Assembly: GCA_033852095.1 (NCBI GenBank)
Contig: JAWSVD010000060.1
Coordinates: forward strand, 1 to 24,899
Direction of reading: 5' to 3'
From: CALCKW01 sp033852095
GTDB lineage: Bacteria; Pseudomonadota; Gammaproteobacteria; CALCKW01
Length of the DNA: 24,899 nucleotides
Shown: positions 15,942-23,423 of the stretch, piece by piece
Layout of the letters: the number at the start of each line of letters is the position of its first letter
How positions within the stretch are numbered: the stretch's first letter is position 1
Program-made: the position numbers and the translations under genes
The notes under the pieces: generated by a model
The model's database searches: none
Seen by the model: only the letters and a program-made list of their open reading frames with translations
Told to the model about the DNA's origin: nothing

Positions 15942-16014
15942 CCGCCGCACAGCATCAAACCGATGCAAACGCGGCAAGCCAACAGTCTTTCTAAGCTAAA
16001 GCCGCCCACGCGTT

Positions 16015-16752
16015 ATGGTCCAAGCAATCCGCCAATTCTCCCGCACGCTGCTCGGCAGCCTGCGTGACATGACGCCGATCATCCTGGTGATCGCCTTCTT
16101 CCAGCTGTTGGTCTTGCAACAACCCATCCCCCAGCTCTTCGAGCTGATCAGCGGCACGCTGCTTGTCATACTGGGCCTGACCTTCTTTGTCTACGGCCTG
16201 GAGATGGGGCTCTTCCCCATCGGCGAATCCATGGCGCACGCCTTCGCGCAAAAGGGCTCGGTATTCTGGCTGCTGGCCTTTGCCTTCGCGCTGGGGTTTG
16301 GCACCACCGTGGCCGAGCCGGCGCTGATCGCCGTGGCCCGTGAGGCAGGGCAGGTCGCCGCCCGCGGCGGGGTGATCGCACAGAGCGCAGAGGCCATCGC
16401 CGACTACGCTTTTGGCCTGCGCATAAGCGTGGCCCTGTCCGTTGGTTTTGCCATCGTGCTGGGCGTGCTGCGCATCCTCAAGGGCTGGCCCATCCACTAC
16501 TTCATCATCGGCGGCTACCTGCTGGTGGTGCTGATCACCACCGTCGCCCCCGCGTCCATCATCGGCATCGCCTATGACTCCGGCGGCGTCACGACCTCCA
16601 CGCTCACCGTGCCGTTGGTCACCGCCTTGGGTGTGGGCTTGGCGTCCTCCATCAAGGGGCGCAACCCCATGCTCGACGGTTTCGGCCTGATCATGTTCGC
16701 CTCCCTGATGCCCATCATCTTCGTCCTGCTCTACGGGATACTGATCGGATGA
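16015..16752 (+). CDS. DUF1538-family membrane protein, first paralogue
   Basis: Integral inner-membrane protein of 245 aa with about six to seven hydrophobic segments. It has the DUF1538 landmarks: GLEMGLFPIG (61-70), GFGTTVAEPAL (94-104), YDSGGVTTST (187-196) and DGFGLIMFAS (221-230). The paired polar motifs TTVAEP and DSGGVTTS inside hydrophobic surroundings resemble re-entrant or substrate-site motifs of transporters, but no function is established from sequence. The stop overlaps the next paralogue by 4 nt (ATGA). The ATG at 16015 has no obvious Shine-Dalgarno sequence, so the start is less certain than the family. Its partners are a second paralogue, a P-II-like protein and a CBS protein. 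Confidence 0.9.
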   Translation: MVQAIRQFSRTLLGSLRDMTPIILVIAFFQLLVLQQPIPQLFELISGTLLVILGLTFFVYGLEMGLFPIGESMAHAFAQKGSVFWLLAFAFALGFGTTVAEPALIAVAREAGQVAARGGVIAQSAEAIADYAFGLRISVALSVGFAIVLGVLRILKGWPIHYFIIGGYLLVVLITTVAPASIIGIAYDSGGVTTSTLTVPLVTALGVGLASSIKGRNPMLDGFGLIMFASLMPIIFVLLYGILIG

Positions 16753-17534
16753 ATGCACTGCTCGGTTTTCTCTCCACCTTGCTCGCCACCGTGCTGGACG
16801 TGCTGCCGATCGCCGGGGTGATCTTTGGCTTTCAGCTGCTGGTGTTGCGGCGGCCCATCGCCAATCTGCGCCGCATCCTCATCGGCTTCGCCTACGTGAT
16901 CATAGGCCTCGCGCTGTTTCTACAAGGGCTGGAGCAAGCGCTGTTTCCCATTGGCCGGCTCATGGCCGAGCAGCTCACCAGCCTGGAATTCATCACCGGA
17001 GGCGATGTGCTGAGGGCTGTAAGTTGGGGGGACTATTATTGGGTCTATCTCTTCGCCTTCGCCATCGGTTTCAGCACCACGGTGGCGGAGCCCTCCTTAC
17101 TGGCAGTCGCTCTGAAGGCCAGCGAAGTGTCCGGCGGCGCCATCGGCGCCCGGGGCTTGCGTTTGGCAGTCGCACTGGGGGTGGCCATTGGCTTAGCCCT
17201 GGGCGCCTTCAGGATTGTCTCTGGCCTGCCCTTGCACTATTTCATCACGGTGGGTTATCTGGTGGTGGTGCTGCAGACCTTCGTCTCACCGAAGATGATC
17301 ATCCCATTGGCCTACGATTCCGGCGGGGTGACCACCTCCACCGTCACCGTGCCGCTGGTGGCTGCATTGGGTCTAGGGCTCGCGGAGAACGTGCCCGGCC
17401 GGAGTGCACTGTTAGACGGTTTCGGCCTGATCGCCTTTGCCAGTTTGTTTCCCATCATGGCGGTGATGCTCTACGCGCAGATGGCGGAAGTCATCGCCAA
17501 GCGCAAGCGAGCAGCGGCGCAAACGAGGAGTTAA
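16749..17534 (+). CDS. DUF1538-family membrane protein, second paralogue
   Basis: Membrane protein of 261 aa clearly homologous to the preceding gene product. Equivalent motifs are GLEQALFPIG (60-69), GFSTTVAEPSL (107-117), YDSGGVTTST (189-198) and DGFGLIAFAS (223-232), in the same order and spacing. It ends in a basic tail (KRKRAAAQTR). The two products probably form a heterodimer or larger complex (inference from coupling and paralogy); some relatives, as I recall, are a single longer protein with both halves. It begins inside the stop of the first paralogue and ends 2 nt before the P-II-like gene, so the four genes are one transcriptional and probably one functional unit. Confidence 0.9.
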   Translation: MNALLGFLSTLLATVLDVLPIAGVIFGFQLLVLRRPIANLRRILIGFAYVIIGLALFLQGLEQALFPIGRLMAEQLTSLEFITGGDVLRAVSWGDYYWVYLFAFAIGFSTTVAEPSLLAVALKASEVSGGAIGARGLRLAVALGVAIGLALGAFRIVSGLPLHYFITVGYLVVVLQTFVSPKMIIPLAYDSGGVTTSTVTVPLVAALGLGLAENVPGRSALLDGFGLIAFASLFPIMAVMLYAQMAEVIAKRKRAAAQTRS

Positions 17535-17536
17535 CC

Positions 17537-17887
17537 ATGCATTTTAAACTACTGATCGCCCTGGTCGACGAAAGTAAGACCGAGCACATCATGGACGCTG
17601 CGCGCGAGGCGGGAGCCACCGGAGCCACGGTGATCTCCAACGCTCGAGGGGAGGGCCTAACGCAGAACACCACCTTCTTTGGGCTCACGCTGGAGGCGCA
17701 GCGGGACATGCTGTTGTTTCTGGTGGAGCAGCACCTGAGCCGCGAAATACTGGAGTGCATTTGCGAAGTGGGGCAGTTCGAGAGCAAGCCTGGCTCCGGC
17801 ATCGCTTTTCAAATAGACGTGGAAGACGCCGTCGGCGTCAGCCATCAAATCAAAGAGCTGACCGAAACCGTAGGGGAAGAGCTGTGA
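17537..17887 (+). CDS. P-II-like signalling protein
   Basis: Small cytoplasmic protein of 116 aa with the P-II/GlnB ferredoxin-like fold pattern: first strand FKLLIALVD, helix SKTEHIMDAAREAGATGATV, a T-loop region at about 37-54 (ARGEGL...FFGL), strand DMLLFLVE, helix SREILECICEVG and a B-loop-like segment with KPGSGIAF (84-91). The T-loop is short and lacks the uridylylated Tyr51 of GlnB/GlnK, so it is unlikely to be a standard GlnD target. P-II relatives sense adenine nucleotides and bind membrane transporters, which fits the two upstream membrane proteins. GAGGAG lies 6 nt before ATG 17537. The role in gating or regulating DUF1538 is inferred. Confidence 0.85.
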   Translation: MHFKLLIALVDESKTEHIMDAAREAGATGATVISNARGEGLTQNTTFFGLTLEAQRDMLLFLVEQHLSREILECICEVGQFESKPGSGIAFQIDVEDAVGVSHQIKELTETVGEEL

Positions 17888-18282
17888 GCAGAAAAATCGT
17901 GCGTGCCAAGGATGTCATGATACAAGATTACGCCCTGATCGACCGCACCCTGACCGTCGCCGAAGCGCTGGCAACGATAGCAGAAAACCCGGTGCAAACC
18001 TTCATCGTCGACAAGGTAGATGACAACGACGAATACGGCATCGTGCAACTCAGCGACATCGCCAAACAAGTGTTGGCCAAAGACCGCGCCCCCGAGCGTG
18101 TCAATATTTACGAGATCATGTCCAAGCCGGTCATCGCCGTCGACGCAGAAATGGACGTGCGCTACAGCGCGCAGTTGTTCAACAAATTCGGCCTAAAACG
18201 CGCCCCCGTCATGCAAGACGGCAAAATCATCGGCGTGCTCGGTTTCACCAGCATGGTCATGGGCGCCCTTGCAAAACGGTGA
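17884..18282 (+). CDS. Tandem CBS-domain protein
   Basis: Cytoplasmic protein of 132 aa made of two CBS motifs (a Bateman module): VRAKDVMIQDYALIDRTLTV...EYGIVQLSDIAK, then IYEIMSKPVIAVDAEMDV...RAPVMQDGKIIGVLGFTSMV. CBS pairs bind adenosyl ligands such as AMP, ATP or S-adenosylmethionine and commonly regulate channels and transporters. The GTG start at 17884 overlaps the P-II-like stop by 4 nt (GTGA) and has AGGGGA about 6 nt upstream; the in-frame sequence before it has no conserved content. No enzymatic domain is attached, so it probably acts as a regulatory subunit of this operon (inference). Confidence 0.88.
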   Translation: MSRKIVRAKDVMIQDYALIDRTLTVAEALATIAENPVQTFIVDKVDDNDEYGIVQLSDIAKQVLAKDRAPERVNIYEIMSKPVIAVDAEMDVRYSAQLFNKFGLKRAPVMQDGKIIGVLGFTSMVMGALAKR

Positions 18283-18342
18283 CGGCATCACGCTGATGTG
18301 AGCAGTCGATTTTGTCGGGCCGCGCAAGTCGAGCCGCGTTCG

Positions 18343-18780
18343 GCTCTAGCTGGAAAATCGCGGCCCCTGCCGCGTGCCGGTCACCCATAAATACACTGAA
18401 CTCTGTGGGTGAGGATTTATCCTTACGCATGACTCAATAGATGCGAAGGGCTGTCCGGCCAGAACTAAGTCTGCATAAAAACCTCGAGCCCCTGCTGCAG
18501 GTTCTGCTTCAGCCGGATAACACGCGCCCCTTGTCGGTTCGACCGGGCTTCGGGCAGATTGTTCGTACACCAGGGCCTCGAATTGTCCGAATAAATTCGA
18601 ACCTACACAACGACACCTGTCCCTTGTAGATTCTGTCGTGTTCGGCTTTTGCTGGAAAAGCGTGTCCCCTGCTGCGCGCCGGTCGCCCATAAATACACTG
18701 AACTCTGTGGGTGAGGATTTATCCTTACGCATGCCTCAGTGGATGCGAAGAGCTGTCCGGCCAGAACTGAGTCTGCATAA
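18343..18780 (+). repeat. Duplicated segment, 302-bp period
   Basis: About 136 nt at 18343-18478 reappears at 18645-18780 with roughly ten to twenty differences. Shared landmarks are CCCATAAATACACTGAACTC, the B unit, GATGCGAAG, GCTGTCCGGCCAGAACT and AGTCTGCATAA. This suggests tandem duplication of a larger block of about 300 bp whose other half has since diverged. Confidence 0.75.
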
Positions 18781-18796
18781 TGATACGGATCCCCTT

Positions 18797-18871
18797 GTAG
18801 GTCCGACCGGGCCGCGGGCCGTTTATTCGGACAGCGGCGGCCTCGAATTGTCCGAATAAATTCGAACCTAC
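18797..18871. repeat. A-type composite palindrome
   Basis: The inner arms TTTATTCGGACA (18822-18833) and TGTCCGAATAAA (18849-18860) are perfect 12-bp complements. The outer ends GTAGGT (18797-18802) and ACCTAC (18866-18871) also pair. The left side carries an extra GC-rich insert of about 19 nt compared with the perfect copy at 9264. Confidence 0.8.
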
Positions 18872-18932
18872 ACCTGCGGTGCAGCGGGCAGGCTGACCGA
18901 ATAAATTCGGTTCCACAAAAACACCCACCCAC

Positions 18933-18957
18933 AAAAAACCCCGCCGCAGCGGGGTTT
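18933..18957 (-). terminator. Intrinsic terminator of gltA
   Basis: On the minus strand AAACCCCGC and GCGGGGTTT form a 9-bp stem around a 4-nt loop (stem 18936-18944 / 18949-18957), followed by a run of six Ts (18938-18933). It lies 21 nt beyond the gltA stop, a textbook factor-independent terminator. Confidence 0.93.
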
Positions 18958-18978
18958 CTCACAGCAACTTAAGCCTGT

Positions 18979-20265
18979 TTACTTAACAGGGTAAGGGCGG
19001 TGCGTCTCGCCGGTGTAGATCTGCTGCGGACGACCGATGCGGAACTCAGGGTCGTTGTGCATTTCTTGCCAATGCGCGATCCAGCCCACAGTCCGTGACA
19101 TGGCGAACATCACGGTGAACATGCTCATCGGGATGTTCAAAGCACGCAAGACGATACCGGAGTAGAAATCCACGTTCGGGAACAGCTTGCGTTCCTTGAA
19201 GTAATCATCGGCCAGCACGGCCGCTTCAAGCTCACGCGCCAGCTCAAACAAGGGCTGGTCGCCGCCGAGTTCGTCCAGCAGATCGTGGCAAACTTTCTGG
19301 ATGCACGAAGCGCGTGGGTCGTAGTTCTTGTAGACACGGTGACCAAAACCCATCAGGCGGAAAGGGTCGTTCTTGTCCTTGGCGCGTTCGATGGTGCTCT
19401 GGATGGTCTCGCCGGACTGCATGATGTTGTCCAGCATGTTCATCACAGCTTCGTTGGCGCCGCCGTGTGCAGGGCCCCACAAACAAGCAATACCCGCCGC
19501 GACAGAGGCGAAAGGATTGGCGCCGGAGCTGCCTGCCAAACGAACTGTAGAGGTAGAGGCGTTCTGCTCGTGATCCGCGTGCAGGATCAAGATCGTCTCA
19601 AGCGCGCGAACCGCTGTGGGCGACGGCACGTAGTCATCAGCAGGGACAGCGAACATCAAGCGCAAGAAGTTCTCTGAGTAAGAGAGGTGATTCTTGGGGT
19701 ACATGAAGGGCTGGCCACGCAGGTGCTTGTAGCAGTAAGAAGCCATGGTGGGCATCTTGGCGATCAAGCGGTGTGCGGTGATTTGGCGGTGCTCTGGGTC
19801 GTTGACGTCGAGCGAGTCATGGTAGAAAGACGCCAGCGCTGCAACCGTGGCGGACAACATGGCCATGGGGTGCGCGTCGTAGCGAAAACCGCTCATGAAG
19901 CGCTGGATGTTCTCGTGCACCATGGTGTGGTTCTTGATGATGCTCTCGAAATCATCAAACTCTTGCTCGTTCGGCAATTCGCCGTTCAGCAGCAGGTGGC
20001 ACACTTCCAAATAGTTGCTGTTGGCGGCGAGATCCTCAATGGAATAACCGCGGTGCAGCAGGATGCCCTTGTCGCCGTCAATGTAAGTGATGGAGCTCTT
20101 GCATGCGGCGGTGGCGGCAAAGCCAGGGTCGTAGGTAAACAGGTCGGTAGAGCCCGCAAGTTTACGCACATCCACTGCCGGGCGGCCGATGCTGCCCTCG
20201 ATACGTGGCAAGTCGGCGGATTTGCCGGTCACGTTATCGGTGATCGTGATGGTGTTGTTGCTCAT
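18979..20265 (-). CDS. gltA: Citrate synthase, hexameric type I
   Basis: Condenses acetyl-CoA with oxaloacetate to citrate at the entry of the TCA cycle, in the cytoplasm. The protein is 428 aa, essentially E. coli GltA length. Conserved blocks are LHADHEQNASTSTVR (228-242), GPAHGGANEA (264-273, catalytic His267), GFGHRVYKNYDPRA (306-319, His309) and NVDFYSG (364-370, Asp366). The N-terminal domain with KSSITYIDGDKGILLHRGY is typical of the NADH-sensitive hexameric form. The ATG at 20265 is preceded by AAGGAG 5 nt upstream. It is monocistronic here, ending at a strong terminator, and is divergent from argG rather than from the sdh genes. Confidence 0.98.
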   Translation of the reverse strand: MSNNTITITDNVTGKSADLPRIEGSIGRPAVDVRKLAGSTDLFTYDPGFAATAACKSSITYIDGDKGILLHRGYSIEDLAANSNYLEVCHLLLNGELPNEQEFDDFESIIKNHTMVHENIQRFMSGFRYDAHPMAMLSATVAALASFYHDSLDVNDPEHRQITAHRLIAKMPTMASYCYKHLRGQPFMYPKNHLSYSENFLRLMFAVPADDYVPSPTAVRALETILILHADHEQNASTSTVRLAGSSGANPFASVAAGIACLWGPAHGGANEAVMNMLDNIMQSGETIQSTIERAKDKNDPFRLMGFGHRVYKNYDPRASCIQKVCHDLLDELGGDQPLFELARELEAAVLADDYFKERKLFPNVDFYSGIVLRALNIPMSMFTVMFAMSRTVGWIAHWQEMHNDPEFRIGRPQQIYTGETHRPYPVK

Positions 20266-20484
20266 GCTGGCTCCTTAAATACAGGGTAAAGCAGCGGCGC
20301 TGGGCCGTTGCCGAGTAGATCTATTGGGACAATGATATCGCATTCCGCACCCGCACAAAAAAGCAGCGCTGTGCTGAGGTGTGAGTCGCAAAGCGGTGAA
20401 CGCGCGACGATGCAATGACACGAATGTTGGCGATTCTCTGTCTGCTAGGCAAGATTTAATCCACACAATGCAAATTTAATATTC

Positions 20485-20490
20485 ATTATA
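20485..20490 (-). promoter_or_regulatory. Candidate -10 for gltA
   Basis: A perfect TATAAT on the minus strand, 220 nt upstream of the gltA start. No good -35 is present at normal spacing (TTGACG is only 3 nt away), so this would imply a long leader or regulated promoter. Confidence 0.3.
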
Positions 20491-20594
20491 AGTCGTCAAA
20501 CGAATGATAACTTGCCGATTACTTCGGCAAAACTGCTAGGAACGTGTTCACAAGATGGGCTAACTTCCAGAATTTGTAGGTTTGCTGTGTTGAA

Positions 20595-20679
20595 TGCATC
20601 ACATGCAGGTTTTTGCATGGTTTTTCCTTGTGCGACGCAACAAATGGCGGCCATTCTGTTCTTTGCATCGGTGTGCAAA
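20595..20679. promoter_or_regulatory. Cluster of TTGCAT-type inverted repeats upstream of argG
   Basis: TGCAT-CAC-ATGCA (20595-20607), TTGCATG (20614-20620) and TTTGCA-TCGGTG-TGCAAA (20662-20679) share half-sites with the 17-bp palindrome before the DUF1538 operon (15876-15892). They lie 80-165 nt upstream of argG. A clear ArgR box was not seen. Confidence 0.35.
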
Positions 20680-20706
20680 CAAGCGCCAGAGCCCATCCGC
20701 TTGAGG

Positions 20707-20712
20707 TAGAAT
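20707..20712 (+). promoter_or_regulatory. Candidate -10 for argG
   Basis: TAGAAT lies 48 nt before the argG start and within a small GCCCAT...ATGGGC inverted repeat (20691-20696 / 20711-20716). The -35 is not recognisable. Confidence 0.35.
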
Positions 20713-20759
20713 GGGCGGCTTAATACGTACACACGGCGATGCAAAGAGGAAACACAGGC

Positions 20760-21974
<1,215 letters not shown>

Positions 21975-22007
21975 CGATTCACTTCAGCTAAGCTCGTCAT
22001 ACTCAGC

Positions 22008-22033
22008 GGCGGCACCTTTGGTGTCGCCGTTTT
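22008..22033 (+). terminator. Intrinsic terminator of argG
   Basis: GGCGGCACC-TTT-GGTGTCGCC forms a 9-bp stem with one G-T pair and a 3-nt loop, followed by GTTTTG. The surrounding ~47 nt (21999-22045) recur with changes at 22397-22442. Confidence 0.82.
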
Positions 22034-22083
22034 GCGTTTAGGCACTTGTATCTAATAGAGAGATAAAAGGGGAGATGTAAATC

Positions 22084-22356
22084 ATGAGAACTGATGCGTG
22101 GGATTCGGCGGCCCATCTTGAAACCCCCGAAGATATCGCCGCTTATATTGATGCGGCCATTGAGGGTCCCGCTTTCCTCAATCATGCGCATGGGGTCGTG
22201 GCCAAAGCTCAGGGTATGGGCAAAATTGCAGAGGCGGTGGGAGGCGGTCGAGAGGGTCTGTACAAAAGCCTAAGCGAGAACGGAAACCCCAGCTTTGCGA
22301 CCGTTCAAAAAGTTACCAGTGCGCTCGGCCTTCGATTGGGCGTAGTACCTACCTAA
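22084..22356 (+). CDS. Orphan HigA-like addiction-module antitoxin (XRE-type)
   Basis: Protein of 90 aa matching the 'addiction module antidote protein' family: WDSAAHLETPEDIAAYIDAA, then an XRE-like helix-turn-helix (GMGKIAEAVGGGREGLYKSL, SENGNPSFATVQKVTSALGL). Such proteins normally follow a RelE/HigB-type toxin gene and both neutralise it and repress the pair. Here only 109 nt separate it from argG and no toxin-like frame lies on either side, so it stands alone. GGGGAG lies about 9 nt before ATG 22084. It is bounded by two copies of a similar terminator sequence, giving a one-gene cassette look. It may repress its own promoter or counter a toxin encoded elsewhere. Confidence 0.87.
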   Translation: MRTDAWDSAAHLETPEDIAAYIDAAIEGPAFLNHAHGVVAKAQGMGKIAEAVGGGREGLYKSLSENGNPSFATVQKVTSALGLRLGVVPT

Positions 22357-22403
22357 ACATTAAGGGCCAGCTTCAGTGGCTGACCACGTCTGCTTTATAC
22401 TCA

Positions 22404-22430
22404 ACGGCAGCACCTTGGTGCCGTCGTTTT
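22404..22430 (+). terminator. Terminator-like hairpin after the antitoxin gene
   Basis: ACGGC (22404-22408) pairs with GCCGT (22420-22424), with an inner ACC-TT-GGT stem, followed by CGTTTT. Flanking bases match the argG terminator region, so the element appears to be a diverged copy. Confidence 0.65.
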
Positions 22431-22456
22431 GCGTTGCGGCACATACACAAATAAGA

Positions 22457-22472
22457 AAGGACAATCCCCATA
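22457..22472 (+). promoter_or_regulatory. Ribosome-binding site positioned for an ATA start codon
   Basis: AAGGA (22457-22461) is followed after 8 nt by ATA (22470-22472), which opens twelve in-frame codons (AIINKSDIQGE) leading straight into the MOSC protein. The spacing suits initiation at ATA, where an ATG would be expected. The conventional alternative is GTG 22506, with AGGG about 5 nt upstream. Confidence 0.5.
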
Positions 22473-22505
22473 GCCATCATCAACAAATCCGACATCCAGG
22501 GCGAA

Positions 22506-23039
22506 GTGCTCTCCGTGCTCATCAACACAGACGCTGAGGCCGACCTCACCACGGTCGATGTCGAGAGCGTCACCGTCGACTACGGCGGTTTCGTGGGGGA
22601 TTCCCACCATGGCCTCACCCGCAAATCATGCGTGCGCGTGCTACAGCAATACGAGCGCGGTACCGAAATCCGTAATACCCGGCAGGTCTGCATCATCTCT
22701 GAGGAGGAGTTGCAGATGATCGCCGAGGCGATTGGGGTGGAGAAGCTGGAGCCCGAGTGGCTGGGGGCGAATCTGTTGATTCGGGGGATACCGGATTTGA
22801 CGCGCTTGCCTTCTAGTACGCGGTTGGTGTTTTCCAGCGGGGCGGTGTTGGTGGTTGATGTTGAGAACGCACCCTGTAAATTTCCTGGGGAGATTATCTC
22901 GAAAGTCTATCCGGAGGCCGGGAAGAAATTCGCCAGCGCGGCGGTGGGCTTGCGGGGGGTTACGGCTTGGGTTGAGTGTGAGGGGGCTGTGACTAAGGGG
23001 GATTTTGTTGTTGTGCATTTGCCTGAGGTTCGGGGGTGA
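22506..23039 (+). CDS. MOSC-domain protein
   Basis: MOSC (molybdenum cofactor sulfurase C-terminal) domain protein, 177 aa from GTG 22506 or 189 aa if translation starts at ATA 22470. Family features are GGFVGDSHHGLTRKSC, YERGTEIRNTRQVCIIS, WLGANLLIRGIPDLTRLPSS and the conserved Cys in VENAPCKFPGEI. MOSC proteins bind sulfur or molybdenum cofactor and include YiiM/YuaD-type proteins; free-standing ones have poorly defined roles. The 5' half has neighbour-like codon use, while the 3' part is visibly G- and T-rich. It is preceded by a terminator copy and stands alone. The longer form fits the family's N-terminus better, in my judgement. Confidence 0.88.
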   Translation: MLSVLINTDAEADLTTVDVESVTVDYGGFVGDSHHGLTRKSCVRVLQQYERGTEIRNTRQVCIISEEELQMIAEAIGVEKLEPEWLGANLLIRGIPDLTRLPSSTRLVFSSGAVLVVDVENAPCKFPGEIISKVYPEAGKKFASAAVGLRGVTAWVECEGAVTKGDFVVVHLPEVRG

Positions 23040-23171
23040 TGTCCATGTTGTCATTGGTGGTATATTTGGGGTCGTGACGGGGGCTTGGATCTAGTTTTTT
23101 TCGATTTGAGAACCAGAAACCTTCGTTTGGAGCAATAACAGACTGAAAATTTTCTATAGCGAGATTACTTC

Positions 23172-23423
23172 ATGCCCGACGATAACGAGATCCCTAGACG
23201 CTCAAAAGCCAAAATTAAAAACTGCACATTCAAAAATAATGGTGTTGCAATTGGTTCCAATGGCAAACTAGAGTTTGATCTGCACAATAATACCTTCGAA
23301 AATAATGGGAAAGATTTCGAATATATCGACCCTGGCTCACAATCTGAAAACCACGTGAGGCAAGCATCTGCTTTCACTGGGTATACTCTAAGGCCGCATA
23401 ATCAATTAAAAAAAGATGAGTAA
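23172..23423 (+). CDS. Small beta-helix-like protein of unknown function
   Basis: Predicted protein of 83 aa with no signal peptide. Its centre has two turns of a right-handed parallel beta-helix-like pattern: IKNCTFKNNGVAIGSNGKL (15-33) and FDLHNNTFENNGKDFEYI (35-52), with the typical N-x-F-x-N-N-G rungs. Two rungs are few for a stable helix, so it may be a fragment or may oligomerise. The stop overlaps the next gene by 8 nt, indicating a coupled pair. The region from about 23100 to 24300 is clearly AT-richer than the rest of the window, suggesting acquisition. No ribosome-binding site stands out, and function is unknown. Confidence 0.6.
   Translation: MPDDNEIPRRSKAKIKNCTFKNNGVAIGSNGKLEFDLHNNTFENNGKDFEYIDPGSQSENHVRQASAFTGYTLRPHNQLKKDE

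Larger units (their letters stand above)
18283..18932. repeat. Convergent intergenic space packed with A-, B- and composite repeats
   Basis: About 650 nt between the CBS gene (plus) and gltA (minus) with no gene. It holds B units at 18405 and 18707, A-type palindromes or right arms at 18580-18606, 18797-18871 and 18897-18910, and several TGCTTCAGCCGGAT / GTGTTCGGCTTTTGCTGGA-type segments. Short open frames here, on both strands, are translations of the repeats. Confidence 0.85.
20266..20759. other. gltA-argG divergent regulatory space
   Basis: 494 nt with no credible gene, AT-richer than its flanks. Inverted repeats TGCAT-CAC-ATGCA (20595-20607) and TTTGCA-N6-TGCAAA (20662-20679) plus a lone TTGCATG (20614-20620) lie on the argG side. 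A minus-strand TATAAT (20490-20485) lies 220 nt before gltA. Candidate promoters are listed separately. Confidence 0.55.

Noticed and set aside
20461..20490. ArgR (ARG) box upstream of argG
   Set aside because: Only one half-site (ATTCA) resembles the consensus and it is about 280 nt from argG.
22397..22445. Integron attC-like site
   Set aside because: The hairpin with T-run is simply a terminator; no GTTRRRY core pair or integrase is visible.
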